In this document: piece after piece, positions 44,855-54,068 of the stretch
How positions within the stretch are numbered: the stretch's first letter is position 1
Layout of the letters: every line of letters begins with the position of its first letter
NCBI GenBank assembly: GCA_964439605.1
Contig: CAYTPC010000037.1
Location: 1 to 58,262, forward strand
DNA from: JAITWT01 sp964439605
Lineage (GTDB): Bacteria; Pseudomonadota; Gammaproteobacteria; Burkholderiales; Burkholderiaceae_C
Direction: 5' to 3'
Length of the DNA: 58,262 nucleotides
Position numbers and translations under genes: made by a program
The notes under the pieces: generated by a model
What the model was told of the DNA's origin: nothing
The model's input: the letters and a program-made list of their open reading frames with translations, nothing else
The model's database searches: none

Positions 44855-45160
44855 TTATTTCTGCTGAAGAATCCAGGCCGCGAGCCTCTTGGCATCGGCA
44901 TCGTTGACCTGGGCGTTCGCGGGCATGGGAATCTGCCCCCAGACACCGACGCCGCCCGCGCGAATCTTGGCGGCGAGGGTGTCGGTGGCCCCTTTGTCAT
45001 TCTTGTACTTGGCGGCGACTTCCTTGTAGGCCGGGCCAATCACTTTCTTTTCCATCGAATGACAGGTCATGCAGTTCTTGTTCGTGGCCAGCGCAAGGTC
45101 GGCCCATGCCGGCGTTGCCGTGCTGGTGACCAGAGCGAGAGGCAGAAGAACCCGTTTCAT
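44855..45160 (-). CDS. Periplasmic cytochrome c (c551/c552 type)
   Basis: A 101-residue class I cytochrome c. A signal peptide (MKRVLLPLALVTSTATPAWA) sends it to the periplasm. The heme site is CMTCH near residue 44 and the Met ligand is in IPMPANAQV. VIGPAYKEVAAKYK is typical of c551-type electron carriers. The frame extends upstream to 45262, but the ATG at 45160 gives the proper signal peptide. Confidence 0.92.
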   Translation of the reverse strand: MKRVLLPLALVTSTATPAWADLALATNKNCMTCHSMEKKVIGPAYKEVAAKYKNDKGATDTLAAKIRAGGVGVWGQIPMPANAQVNDADAKRLAAWILQQK

Positions 45161-45394
45161 GGAATGGCCGCCGTGGGGTGAAGTTGACTTGAAGCGGATT
45201 CTAAGACGGCGGTGAGACTTGCGGCCCACGCGATCCCAGGGATGGCTTCTCAGGGTTTGCATGGAAAAGAAGTGAGCGCAGACAGATACTAGAATTTAAC
45301 GGACCCGGCTATGAACCGGGTACGGTCAGCGAGTTGTTCCTCGTGTGTCGCGGTGCAGCCCGCTTCAAGGCAAGGTATATCAAGGAGACAATTC

Positions 45395-47473
45395 GTGAAA
45401 TCCGGCAAAACGACCTCAATCTACGCGGCATGCGCGAGCATGCTGTTTGCTTTGGCGCTCACGGGCTGCGGCGGCGATAGCAACGATTCGCAGCCTTCCG
45501 CTTCTGCGCCCGTTCCCGCGCCTCCTGCTCCGCCGGCGCCCGCTCCCGCCGATCCGCTGGCCCAGGCGCTCATGCCCGACTACCCGGACGTGGTCGGCGA
45601 ATACGTGCAGATCGAAGGCGGCGCTCAATCGACCGACCCCAATGTGCTGCAAACCCCCAAGGAATTCAACGCCGCCACCTTCCTGCGTGTGCGTTCCGCG
45701 CTGGACGGCGAAACGCCGCGCGCCGCCAACGCGGTGATCGTGGCGATGCCGGGCTTTTCCAGCACCCCTGGGCACTGGATGTATCTGGCAGCCCAATTGG
45801 TGCATAAAGCCAATGAAAAGAAAAACGGCTGCGTGGATGGAACCACACCCATCGATTGCCGTCTGGAAGTCTGGGTTGTTCAGCGCCGCGGCGCGCATCT
45901 GGCCGACACTCTGGGCGCCCGCAACGCGATCGTCAACAAGGATCCCGCAGCCGCCGTCAACTACTACTTCGGCAAGTCGATCATGGGATCGGATGGCCGG
46001 ACCGCGCTGGACGGGCGCGGCAAATTTCCGGCTGGCAACCCCAAGTCCTTTGTGGGCGCCGTAGACGCTACGTGGAGACCGCTGCAACAGTCGGACCTGT
46101 ATTTCATGGCCGACTGGGGATTTGAAGCCTACGCGCGCGATGTTGAGAACATGATATCCCTCGTCAGCCAGAAAGCGGGCAGCAGGAACGTCTTTCTCGC
46201 GGGCCATTCGCAAGGGGGCAGTTTCACCACGGTGTTTGCTGGCCGCAAGGGAACCAATGGCCGACGCGGGTATGAGGATCTGGCCGGCATCGTGATGCTG
46301 GATGGCGGCGGCTACGGCTCCTCGATCACCGGGCCGACGCAGACGCAGATCGATACATTCCAGACTGCCATCGACGATTTCCGCAGCGGCGTGCGCCCGG
46401 TCTACACCGATGCGACCGGCGGCAATACGGTTTCCGGGCCTGCCGCTGGCGCGCGTGATCTGTCGAGCGCACGTTTCTCTACGGAAGGTCAGCAAGTAGA
46501 GTCGCTATTCCCGCCGCGGCAAGCCGGCATGATCGCCTTCCCCGGAACTGCTGCCGACACCGCAAACGCCTTTCTTGGCGCGATCAGGCTGACGCAGGTT
46601 GCACGCGCGGGTATGAGTTTTGACACCAGTCCTACCACCACAGCCAGTACGCCGACGCCGCTGGCGGTCAATTTGCAAGATACGCTGATCGTGGGGCTTG
46701 GAGAAAGCCTGGGGCTGCTTGACTTCACGCCGGTCGCCGGAAAAGAAAACGACTGCGACATCATCGCATCTGGCACGAACGCAGGGAAATGCGTGCCGCT
46801 CGTCAGCCAGATTGACCCGAACAAGGTGTATGGCTGGCGCGAGGCTGGCGGCGGCTCGACGATTCCCACGAACGTCAAGGTCGGTGTCGGCAAGGCCAGC
46901 CAGTTCCTGCGCGGCTACGCCTGGACCACGAACCGCACCAATATCCAGCCGATTACCTACAACTTCCGGGCCAGCGGCCTGCGCACCGTCGATGCCCGCG
47001 AAATCGTCGCTGCGAACTGGTATCCCTCGGAACGCTATGAGACGGAGATGACATTCGTAGGCTCCGGGCCAATCGTCGCTCTCGACTACAAGGGCGTCAA
47101 GATCGACATCGACAAGAGCGTGGTCAAGGTGCCGCTGTATTACGCACATCAAAACGTTGTCGTGGCTACCAATCCAGGAGTGTTCCCGCTGGTGACCGAC
47201 TACACCAACATCGGCTCAACCGGCACGGTGCAGTCTGACGAGGCCAAAGCCAAGTCGCCGATTGATCCGGCGATCAACTCAAAGTACTACAAGCACACGG
47301 ACTTCGTCTCGTCCGACGATTCGTTGAGCGGAAAACCCGGCGCTCCCGCCCCTGGCGAGCCGGGCGTGAGCCTGGTGGCCAACACGTTGGTGGATTGGGT
47401 GATCGCGCGTACCGGCTCCAAGCTGGCAGAGGTGCCATCGCCGAAAGACCTGGGCGTGGTCAACTCGCGCTGA
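45395..47473 (+). CDS. Large alpha/beta-hydrolase lipoprotein
   Basis: A 692-residue secreted hydrolase anchored as a lipoprotein. GTG at 45395 follows AAGGAG and begins a signal peptide with lipobox LTGC (Cys 25), then a Ser/Pro/Ala linker (residues 30-58). VAMPGFSSTPGHWMYLAAQL and the nucleophile elbow AGHSQGGSF mark the hydrolase fold; the C-terminal segment may supply the Asp/His. An open frame from 45311 adds residues that do not look like a signal peptide. The substrate is unknown, perhaps an ester or polyester. Confidence 0.75.
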   Translation: MKSGKTTSIYAACASMLFALALTGCGGDSNDSQPSASAPVPAPPAPPAPAPADPLAQALMPDYPDVVGEYVQIEGGAQSTDPNVLQTPKEFNAATFLRVRSALDGETPRAANAVIVAMPGFSSTPGHWMYLAAQLVHKANEKKNGCVDGTTPIDCRLEVWVVQRRGAHLADTLGARNAIVNKDPAAAVNYYFGKSIMGSDGRTALDGRGKFPAGNPKSFVGAVDATWRPLQQSDLYFMADWGFEAYARDVENMISLVSQKAGSRNVFLAGHSQGGSFTTVFAGRKGTNGRRGYEDLAGIVMLDGGGYGSSITGPTQTQIDTFQTAIDDFRSGVRPVYTDATGGNTVSGPAAGARDLSSARFSTEGQQVESLFPPRQAGMIAFPGTAADTANAFLGAIRLTQVARAGMSFDTSPTTTASTPTPLAVNLQDTLIVGLGESLGLLDFTPVAGKENDCDIIASGTNAGKCVPLVSQIDPNKVYGWREAGGGSTIPTNVKVGVGKASQFLRGYAWTTNRTNIQPITYNFRASGLRTVDAREIVAANWYPSERYETEMTFVGSGPIVALDYKGVKIDIDKSVVKVPLYYAHQNVVVATNPGVFPLVTDYTNIGSTGTVQSDEAKAKSPIDPAINSKYYKHTDFVSSDDSLSGKPGAPAPGEPGVSLVANTLVDWVIARTGSKLAEVPSPKDLGVVNSR

Positions 47474-47539
47474 AACACTGGCGCCGCCGTCCGGTCCGAA
47501 TGGCTCGGACGGCTCGGACGGCGCCGTGTCCACCGGGCT

Positions 47540-49405
47540 TCACCGCCCCCGCAGCTGCCCCACGTCGCGCACCGCTCCCCGGTCGGCGGAAGTCGCCAGG
47601 GCCGCGTAGGCTTGCAGGGCGGCGGAAACCGTGCGCTGGCGGCCCGCCGGTTTCCAGGCCTGGTCGCCGCGCGCTTGCATGGCGGCGCGGCGGCGGGCCA
47701 GTTCGGCATCGGCGACGTCCAGGTGAATTTTGCGTGCCGGAATGTCGATTTCGATCGTGTCGCCATCCTCCACCAGCGCCAGCGTGCCGCCTTCGGCGGC
47801 TTCGGGGGAGGCGTGGCCGATGACCAGGCCCGATGAGCCGCCGGAAAAGCGCCCATCGGTGAACAGCGCGCAGACCTTGCCCAAGCCTTTCGATTTGAGG
47901 TACGAGGTGGGGTAGAGCATTTCCTGCATGCCGGGGCCGCCCTTGGGGCCTTCGTAGCGGATCACCACCACGTCGCCGGGCGCGACCTGGTCGCCCAGGA
48001 TGCCCTCCACGGCGTCTTCCTGGCTCTCGAACACGCGCACTTTGCCGGTGAAGAGCCATTGCGCTTCATCCACGCCCGCCGTTTTGACGATGCAGCCTTT
48101 TTCAGCCAGGTTGCCGTAGAGCACGGCCAGACCGCCGTCTTGCGAATAGGCATGCGCCTGGTCGCGGATGCAGCCGCCGGCGCGATCCAGGTCGAGCGCG
48201 GGAAAGCGCCGCGCTTGCGAGAAGGCCGTTTGCGACGGCACGCCGCCGGGCGCGGCGCGATAGAACTCATGCACGGTTTTATCCTGGTTGCGCTGCACGT
48301 CGCAGCATTCCAGCGCCTCGCCCAGCGTGGGATAGAGCACCGTGGGGCTGTCGCGGTGGATCAGTCCGGCGCGGTCGAGTTCACCGAGGATGCCGACGAT
48401 GCCGCCGGCGCGGTGCACGTCTTCCATGTGGTATTTCTCGGTGGTCGGCGCCACCTTGCACAGGCAGGGCGTGCGGCGCGAGATGCGGTCGATGTCGGCC
48501 ATGCTGAAATCCACCCCCGCCTCCTGCGCCACGGCCAGCAGGTGCAGCACGGTGTTGGTCGAGCCGCCCATGGCCACGTCCAGCGTCATCGCGTTCTCGA
48601 ACGCCTGGCGGGTGGCGATGGCGCGCGGCAGCGCGGTGGCGTCGTCCTGCTCGTAATAGCGGCGGCACAGATCGACGATCAGGCGCCCCGCCTTGACGAA
48701 CAGCTTTTCGCGGTCCGCATGCGTGGCCACCAGCGTGCCGTTGCCGGGCAGCGCAAGGCCGATCGCCTCGGCCAGGCAGTTCATCGAATTGGCGGTGAAC
48801 ATGCCGGAGCACGAGCCGCAGGTGGGGCAGGCGCTGCGCTCGTACTGCTCGGCCTGCGCGTCGGTCACGGCGGGGTCGGCGGCCTTGATCATGGCGTCGA
48901 TCAGGTCGATCTTGATGACCGACTCGCCGCTGCCGGCGGGCGGCTTGATCTTGCCTGCCTCCATCGGCCCGCCGGAGACGAACACCGCCGGAATGTTCAG
49001 CCGCATGGCGGCCATCAGCATGCCGGGCGTGATCTTGTCGCAGTTGGAGATGCACACCATCGCATCGGCGCAATGCGCGTTGACCATGTACTCGACCGAA
49101 TCGGCGATCAACTCGCGCGAGGGCAGCGAATACAACATACCGCCGTGGCCCATCGCGATGCCGTCGTCGATGGCGATGGTGTTGAACTCCTTGGCCACGC
49201 CGCCGGCCGCCTCGATTTGCCGCGCCACCAGCGCGCCCAGGTCACGCAAATGCACGTGGCCGGGAACGAATTGCGTGAAGGAATTGACTACCGCGATGAT
49301 CGGCTTGCCGAAGTCGGCATCTTGCATGCCGGTGGCGCGCCACAAGGCGCGCGCGCCGGCCATGTTGCGGCCATGGGTGGAAGTGCGGGAACGATAGTGT
49401 GGCAT
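47540..49405 (-). CDS. ilvD: Dihydroxy-acid dehydratase
   Basis: Fe-S enzyme of valine, leucine and isoleucine synthesis that dehydrates dihydroxy acids to 2-oxo acids. The 621-residue protein has MPHYRSRTSTHGRNMAGARALWRATGM-type start (first part shown), cluster ligands in CISNCDKITPGM and CPTCGSCSGMFTANSMNCL, and FTDGRFSGG with GHASPEAAEGG. Full length. The repeat at 49439-49682 lies 33 nt upstream of its start. Confidence 0.96.
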   Translation of the reverse strand: MPHYRSRTSTHGRNMAGARALWRATGMQDADFGKPIIAVVNSFTQFVPGHVHLRDLGALVARQIEAAGGVAKEFNTIAIDDGIAMGHGGMLYSLPSRELIADSVEYMVNAHCADAMVCISNCDKITPGMLMAAMRLNIPAVFVSGGPMEAGKIKPPAGSGESVIKIDLIDAMIKAADPAVTDAQAEQYERSACPTCGSCSGMFTANSMNCLAEAIGLALPGNGTLVATHADREKLFVKAGRLIVDLCRRYYEQDDATALPRAIATRQAFENAMTLDVAMGGSTNTVLHLLAVAQEAGVDFSMADIDRISRRTPCLCKVAPTTEKYHMEDVHRAGGIVGILGELDRAGLIHRDSPTVLYPTLGEALECCDVQRNQDKTVHEFYRAAPGGVPSQTAFSQARRFPALDLDRAGGCIRDQAHAYSQDGGLAVLYGNLAEKGCIVKTAGVDEAQWLFTGKVRVFESQEDAVEGILGDQVAPGDVVVIRYEGPKGGPGMQEMLYPTSYLKSKGLGKVCALFTDGRFSGGSSGLVIGHASPEAAEGGTLALVEDGDTIEIDIPARKIHLDVADAELARRRAAMQARGDQAWKPAGRQRTVSAALQAYAALATSADRGAVRDVGQLRGR

Positions 49406-49438
49406 GGCGGGTTGGACGAGGTTGGGTAGGATATCTTG

Positions 49439-49682
49439 AGCCTAGAAACGGCGGTTGATCGCTTGCAACCTTCAGGAGAGCCGCGTGGATATTGACGTTC
49501 GCGACTTCGATCGTGTTCACCTTTTGGGTGAGTATGCTCCCTACCGGCAAGCACCGTACTCGCCGTGCCATGCGGCGCAAGCAAATCCTTGCGCTATCAC
49601 CGGGTATCGCTGCGGTTTGCGCCTTGCCTGGCTTATAGCCGTAACGGGACTGGCAAGCGCGTTCAACTACCATTTCTAGGTT
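49439..49682 (-). mobile_element. Complete 244-bp MITE-like element of the dispersed repeat family
   Basis: Ends AGCCTAGAAACGGCGGTTGA and TCAACTACCATTTCTAGGTT are imperfect inverted repeats of about 20 bp. Inside are the hairpin TCACCTTTTGGGTGA (49517-49531) and a 60-bp segment nearly identical to 39371-39430. It encodes no credible protein. Non-autonomous size, terminal inverted repeats and intergenic location (between the creatininase stop and ilvD start) fit a MITE or a large REP-like unit. No flanking target duplication is clear. Confidence 0.7.
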
Positions 49683-49721
49683 GAAATGGTAGCCGAAGAT
49701 GCGGGTGCGCGGACCGGCTGT

Positions 49722-50600
49722 TTACTCCCGTACCGTATCGGCCGCAAGCTGGTCGATTTCGGTCAGCAGGCAAGCCAGCGCTTGGCCTGCGGCCTCAATG
49801 AGCGCACGACCGTCCTGCGCCGTGGCGGCGCGGGCGTTGCCGGTGGCGCCGAAGGGGTTGAGGTCTTGCGCCATCCAGGCCAGTTGGGCGCCGCGTGCGC
49901 GGCCCAGAATTTCGAAGTGCCGGGCGCGGGCGGCGGAGGTGGAGTCGAAATTTTGCGCCTCGGCCATGCGCACCAGATCGGGTTTGAGGGCCAGCATCAT
50001 GGCGGTTTCGATTTGCCCGGCATGTACGCCGAACCGCTGCTCATCGGGCGTGAAGCGCTCCAGCGCGGCGCGCCCGGCTGGGTGTGCCAGCGCCAGCCGC
50101 TCCCAGTTGGGGACGCTATAAACCAGCATCGTCAGCCGCGCGCGCAGGTCGCGCGCCACGGTGTCGAGCAGGCCGGTGTTGCCGCCGTGGGTGTTCAAGA
50201 GCACGAGTTTTTTGATGCCGCCGGCGGCCACGCTTTCGGCGATGTCGGTCCACAAACGGAGCACGGTTTCGGCCTTGAGCGTCAAGGTGCCGGGGTAGGC
50301 GCTGTGTTCCGGGCTGTAGCCGATGCGCTGTACCGGCAAAAAGAGCGCGGGCAAGTCCGCGGGCAGATGCGCGATGGCGGCTTGCACGATGCCGTGCGCG
50401 ATGTCGGCATCGACCGACAGCGGCAGGTGCGGACCGTGCTGTTCGGTGGCGGCCAGCGGCAGCACGGCGATGGCGCGGGCGCGCTCGAGCGCGGCGAAAT
50501 CGGCGGATGTCCAGTCCGACCACAGGCGCGATTGCGTTAAAGTGGCGGTGGAAGAGCCGGGAGTGTGCGGAGTCGAAGGCATGGTGCCTATTGTCGTCAT
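49722..50600 (-). CDS. Creatininase/amidohydrolase family protein
   Basis: A metal-dependent amidohydrolase of the creatininase fold, 292 residues from 50600 or 286 from the ATG at 50582; no clear RBS distinguishes them. The metal motifs are ATEQHGPHLPLSVD, LNTHGGNTG and FGVHAGQIETAMM. Substrates in this family range from creatinine to mycofactocin-type peptides and formamidopyrimidines; here nothing in the neighbourhood decides. It diverges from the zinc-ribbon gene. Confidence 0.88.
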   Translation of the reverse strand: MTTIGTMPSTPHTPGSSTATLTQSRLWSDWTSADFAALERARAIAVLPLAATEQHGPHLPLSVDADIAHGIVQAAIAHLPADLPALFLPVQRIGYSPEHSAYPGTLTLKAETVLRLWTDIAESVAAGGIKKLVLLNTHGGNTGLLDTVARDLRARLTMLVYSVPNWERLALAHPAGRAALERFTPDEQRFGVHAGQIETAMMLALKPDLVRMAEAQNFDSTSAARARHFEILGRARGAQLAWMAQDLNPFGATGNARAATAQDGRALIEAAGQALACLLTEIDQLAADTVRE

Positions 50601-50644
50601 ACTCGTCGATTGGGCGTGTGGCTTTTCTACAATCGCCGCACGTC

Positions 50645-52132
50645 ATGACCCTGCGAATGATTACCTGCTGTCCGGCTTGCTCCACCCTGTTTCGGGTGGG
50701 GCCGGAGCAATTACAGGTGGCCGGCGGCTGGGTGCGCTGCGGGCAATGCATGGTGGCGTTCGATGCGCGGGCGCGCATGGTGCCTGCCGATCCGTATGTG
50801 CCGCCGTCCGATTCGGACTGGTATCCCGGCGCCGAAGAGACGGCCGCCGGGCCGCCGCACGGCATGGCCGAAGATGCGGCCATTTCAGCACCGGCACCTG
50901 AGCCTGAGCCTGAGCCTGAGCCTGAACTAGAGCCGGCACCAGAGCCTGAGCCGGAACCAGAGCCTGAACCTGAATCCCAAGCATTGGCGGCTGAAGTTCC
51001 GGCATTTGCCGCGCCCGCGTTTGAATTGGTTCCGCCGCCTTCGCCGCTGAAACCGGCTGCCGTGCCGGTGTTTGTTCAGCGGGCGCCGGAACGGGGCATG
51101 GCCGACCGGGCGCTTGCCGTGCGGCAGGCCCGCGCGCAGCCGGCCGCGCCTGTGCCGCCGTTGCCGATACCGACCGATGACGAGTTGGATCGGCGCTATG
51201 CCCGGTTGCTCGAAACGCTGGCGCGGTTGCGTGAAAACGCCGAAAGGCAGCGCGATGGCGAACCGGAAGACGGTGATAACCATCCGTCCGGCTATCCGTC
51301 CGGCCATGTCTCCGGCAATGGGGGCTTTGCCGCGGCGGCGCACGATGGCGAGAGCAGCGGCGCACGCAACCGGCAGCGCCGGATATCCGGGCGCGGTGCG
51401 GCGTCTGGCCGCAAGCGCGGGCGCGGGGATGGGCCGCGCGGCCAGGATCGGCGCGCCGCGCTCGATACCCAGTTGGAGCATCAGCAGGAGGAGGAGGCAC
51501 AGCACTCCCGCCCGATGATTGATTTCGTTCTCAGCGAAATTAACGGGCTGCTGCCATTGCCTCCATCCGTGCAGCCCCAGCAGGAGCCGGAAGTCCGGCC
51601 GGTCGAGCCGGATTTGCCTTCGTTCGTCGAACAGGCGCGGCGGCGCGCGGTCTGGGCTTTGCCGGGAGTGCGCGCGGGGCTGTGGGTTGCGGCGGTGATA
51701 TTGACTGTGACGTTGGTCGCGCAAATCGCCGTGAGCCAGCGCGATCGCCTGGCGGCACGCTATCCGGACGCGGCGCCGTTGCTGCAAGCTTTGTGCCGGC
51801 CGTTGCGCTGCCAGATTGCGCCGTGGCGGCATCTGAGCTCGGTGCTTATCGACAGTTCCGCCTTTGTGCGCACGGGGCCTAAACGCTTTGGTTTCGCGGT
51901 CACGCTGCGCAATGGCAGCGCCGCGTCCATCGCCACCCCGGCGCTGGAATTGGCGCTGATTGACGCGCAGGAGCAGCCGCTGGCGCGGCGCGTGCTTAAC
52001 CCCGCCGACTGGGGCGCGCCGGCGCAACTGACGGCGTATGGCGAGTTCAACGGGGTGGCCTTGCTGACGGTGCTGGAGACGGTCGATGCGCAAGACATCA
52101 GCAACTACCGGCTCACGGCTTTCTATCCTTGA
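50645..52132 (+). CDS. Zinc-ribbon / DUF3426 membrane protein
   Basis: A 495-residue protein. The N-terminal MJ0042-type zinc ribbon has Cys 9, 12, 32 and 35 (CPAC, CGQC). A disordered Pro/Glu repeat (PEPEPEPEP, about residues 80-110) and an Arg-rich linker follow. A single hydrophobic segment (ALPGVRAGLWVAAVILTVTLV, about residues 340-365) precedes a C-terminal domain (RPLRCQIAPWRHLSSVLIDSSAF, then FAVTLRNGSA) typical of DUF3426. The protein is probably inner-membrane anchored. Function unknown. Confidence 0.85.
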   Translation: MTLRMITCCPACSTLFRVGPEQLQVAGGWVRCGQCMVAFDARARMVPADPYVPPSDSDWYPGAEETAAGPPHGMAEDAAISAPAPEPEPEPEPELEPAPEPEPEPEPEPESQALAAEVPAFAAPAFELVPPPSPLKPAAVPVFVQRAPERGMADRALAVRQARAQPAAPVPPLPIPTDDELDRRYARLLETLARLRENAERQRDGEPEDGDNHPSGYPSGHVSGNGGFAAAAHDGESSGARNRQRRISGRGAASGRKRGRGDGPRGQDRRAALDTQLEHQQEEEAQHSRPMIDFVLSEINGLLPLPPSVQPQQEPEVRPVEPDLPSFVEQARRRAVWALPGVRAGLWVAAVILTVTLVAQIAVSQRDRLAARYPDAAPLLQALCRPLRCQIAPWRHLSSVLIDSSAFVRTGPKRFGFAVTLRNGSAASIATPALELALIDAQEQPLARRVLNPADWGAPAQLTAYGEFNGVALLTVLETVDAQDISNYRLTAFYP

Positions 52133-52147
52133 TTTTTAGGCGGATTC

Positions 52148-53044
52148 ATGGCAACACTGATTTGCGGCTCTCTCGCGTTCGACACCATCATGGGCTTTGA
52201 AGGGCGCTTTGCCGCGCAGATACTGCCCGAGCAACTGCACATCCTGAACGTCTCGTTCCTGGTGCCCACGCTGCGGCGCGACTGGGGCGGGTGCGCCGGC
52301 AACATCGCTTACGCGCTGCGCCAGCTGGGCGGCCGGCCGTTGCCGGTGGCGGCCTTGGGCAGCGACGGCGCGGACTATTTGGAGCGGCTGCGCGCGCTGG
52401 ACATCCGCACCGATTTCATCAAGGTGCTGCCCGACGCCTATACCGCGCAGGCGATGATCATGACCGATCAGGACAACAACCAGATCACCGCTTTTCACCC
52501 CGGCGCCATGGCCCGCGCGCACGAAAACGCGCCGCCGCTTACGGGTGAGGACATCCGGCTGGCCATTATTTCGCCCGACGGGCGCGAGGCCATGCTCCAG
52601 CGCGCCGAGCAGTTCGCGCGGGCGGATATCCCGTTCGTGTTTGATCCCGGACAGGGGCTGCCGATGTTCGACGGCGCGGAGTTGACGCACTTGGTCGAGC
52701 TGGCCAGCTGGGTTACCGTCAACGACTACGAAGGCCGCATGCTGTGCGATCGCACGGGATTGGCGCTGGCCGATATTTCCCGGCGCGTCCGGGGCTTGGT
52801 GGTCACGCTGGGCAGCCAAGGGTGTGACGTTTGGCAGGCGGGCGGCAAAACGCATATACCGCCGGTCGTGCCCACGGCGGTGGTCGATCCCACCGGCTGC
52901 GGCGACGCCTGGCGCGGCGCGCTGCTGTATGGTTTGGAGCAGGCCTGGCCGCTGGAGCGCTGTGCCGCCTTGGGCAATCGCATCGGCGCGATCAAGGTCG
53001 CCACGCGCGGGCCGCAGAATTACGAAATCGCGGCGCTCCAATAA
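52148..53044 (+). CDS. PfkB-family carbohydrate/adenosine kinase
   Basis: A 298-residue ribokinase-like kinase. GGCAGNIAYALRQLGG is the substrate-binding glycine motif, and DPTGCGDAWRGALLYG carries the catalytic Asp and anion hole (usual form DTTGAGDAF). SLAFDTIMGFEGRF at the start resembles adenosine kinase-like members. The substrate is not determined. It begins 15 nt after the zinc-ribbon gene and may be co-transcribed with it. Confidence 0.9.
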   Translation: MATLICGSLAFDTIMGFEGRFAAQILPEQLHILNVSFLVPTLRRDWGGCAGNIAYALRQLGGRPLPVAALGSDGADYLERLRALDIRTDFIKVLPDAYTAQAMIMTDQDNNQITAFHPGAMARAHENAPPLTGEDIRLAIISPDGREAMLQRAEQFARADIPFVFDPGQGLPMFDGAELTHLVELASWVTVNDYEGRMLCDRTGLALADISRRVRGLVVTLGSQGCDVWQAGGKTHIPPVVPTAVVDPTGCGDAWRGALLYGLEQAWPLERCAALGNRIGAIKVATRGPQNYEIAALQ

Positions 53045-53079
53045 AAAAGAAAAGGCCCGCGCCTTTTCAGGTGCGGGCC
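53041..53079 (-). terminator. Rho-independent terminator of the histone-like gene
   Basis: GGCCCGCGCCT and AGGTGCGGGCC (53054-53079) pair over 11 bp with one G-T mismatch and a TTTC loop. On the minus strand the stem is followed by CTTTTCTTTTTTATT, a good U-tract. It serves the histone-like gene (stop at 53106) and overlaps the convergent pfkB-type gene end. Confidence 0.8.
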
Positions 53080-53105
53080 GGGGCCGCCGGAAAGGCGGCA
53101 GCGGG

Positions 53106-53516
53106 TCAGGCTGGCTGACCGCTTTGCGGAAAAGGCCAAGCCGCCTGCGGTGCTAGCGTCGTCGCGGGGGCAGGCTTTTTGGGGGCGGGCTTTTTAGCGG
53201 CCGCCTTTTTGGCCGGTGCTTTTTTGGCAGCAGGGGCTTTTTTGGAGGGTGCCTTTTTAGCCGGAGCAGCTTTCTTGGCTACGACCTTTTTGGCGGGGGC
53301 TTTGGTGGCCGGAGCCTTTTTGGCCGGCGCCGCTTTTTTGGCTACGACTTTTTTGGCGGGTGCCTTTTTAGCCGGAGCAGCCTTTTTAGCCGGAGCAGCC
53401 TTCTTGGCTACGACTTTCTTGGCCGGAGCCTTTTTAGCCGGAGCAGCCTTTTTGGCCGGGGCTTTCTTTGCTACTGCCGCTTTTTTTGCGGGCGCTTTCT
53501 TGGTTGCAGTTGCCAT
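53106..53516 (-). CDS. Histone H1-like lysine/alanine-rich DNA-binding protein
   Basis: A 136-residue, strongly basic protein made of degenerate PAKKA and KKVVAKKAAPAKKAPA repeats, like the C-terminal tails of histone H1, BpH1 of Bordetella, HctB and AlgP. Such proteins bind DNA without sequence preference and help compact the nucleoid. The start MATATKKAPAKKAAV follows AGGAG. Repeat number is prone to slippage, so length may vary between strains. Confidence 0.88.
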   Translation of the reverse strand: MATATKKAPAKKAAVAKKAPAKKAAPAKKAPAKKVVAKKAAPAKKAAPAKKAPAKKVVAKKAAPAKKAPATKAPAKKVVAKKAAPAKKAPSKKAPAAKKAPAKKAAAKKPAPKKPAPATTLAPQAAWPFPQSGQPA

Positions 53517-54068
53517 GGTTTTTTTCTCCTAGATCGAGTTGATATCAACGACAAGAAACACCTCCGCGCGGTTGTTGGGTACGTGCGGCGGCGATTCATG
53601 GCGGCGGGCCGCGAAGCCCCCACCATGAATACGGACGGCAGCCCGCGCCCGGCGCGCCGGATGACCGGCGGTGATGGGGGCGGCAAGCTGCGCATTTGTG
53701 GTTGTGTGTGCGATGAACGATAGGGGCGGGCGGCCGGTTGCGCGGCCGGGCGCTGCCCGCCGGGTATTCGATGGCGCCGGGCGCGCCGGTTGCAAAGGCA
53801 GCAGGCGCCGCGCCGGTTGGCGGTGCGGCGCGTTCGGATTCATTTGCATTCGCCAAGCCGTCTGCACGCGGCAACGCAAGCGCATCGGCGATTGCGGCGC
53901 GGGTGTGACGATGACTTGAGTATGGTTAAACATGATTCGCGAGTGCTCCGATTATCGGAGCAAAACACGCGCTTGTATAGCATTGTGGAAATAGCGGATG
54001 CGGAAATGTTGCAAGCAAGCAAAAATTTTTGTTCTGATGGACGCGATGCGCGCGTGCCGCATGCGTTG
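53517..54068. other. Long gap upstream of the histone-like gene
   Basis: About 550 nt with no convincing gene. It contains the palindrome GTTGATATCAAC (53538-53549) near the histone-like RBS, a GC-rich stretch whose frames are low-complexity, and an AT-richer part near ampD with the hairpin GCTCCGATTATCGGAGC (53945-53961). The last part is the probable promoter zone for the minus-strand histone-like gene. Confidence 0.5.

Noticed and set aside
50885..50985. GAGCCT-type hexanucleotide repeats
   Set aside because: They encode the Pro-Glu linker of the zinc-ribbon protein in frame.
53160..53516. Tandem DNA repeats that could suggest a repeat array
   Set aside because: They are the PAKKA-type codon repeats of the histone-like gene. 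Unit lengths vary and there are no spacers, so this is not a CRISPR array.
53529..53933. 134-codon minus-strand frame before the histone-like gene
   Set aside because: It has no RBS, is Arg/Pro/Ala-rich low-complexity and shows no family resemblance. It was left as unassigned intergenic sequence.
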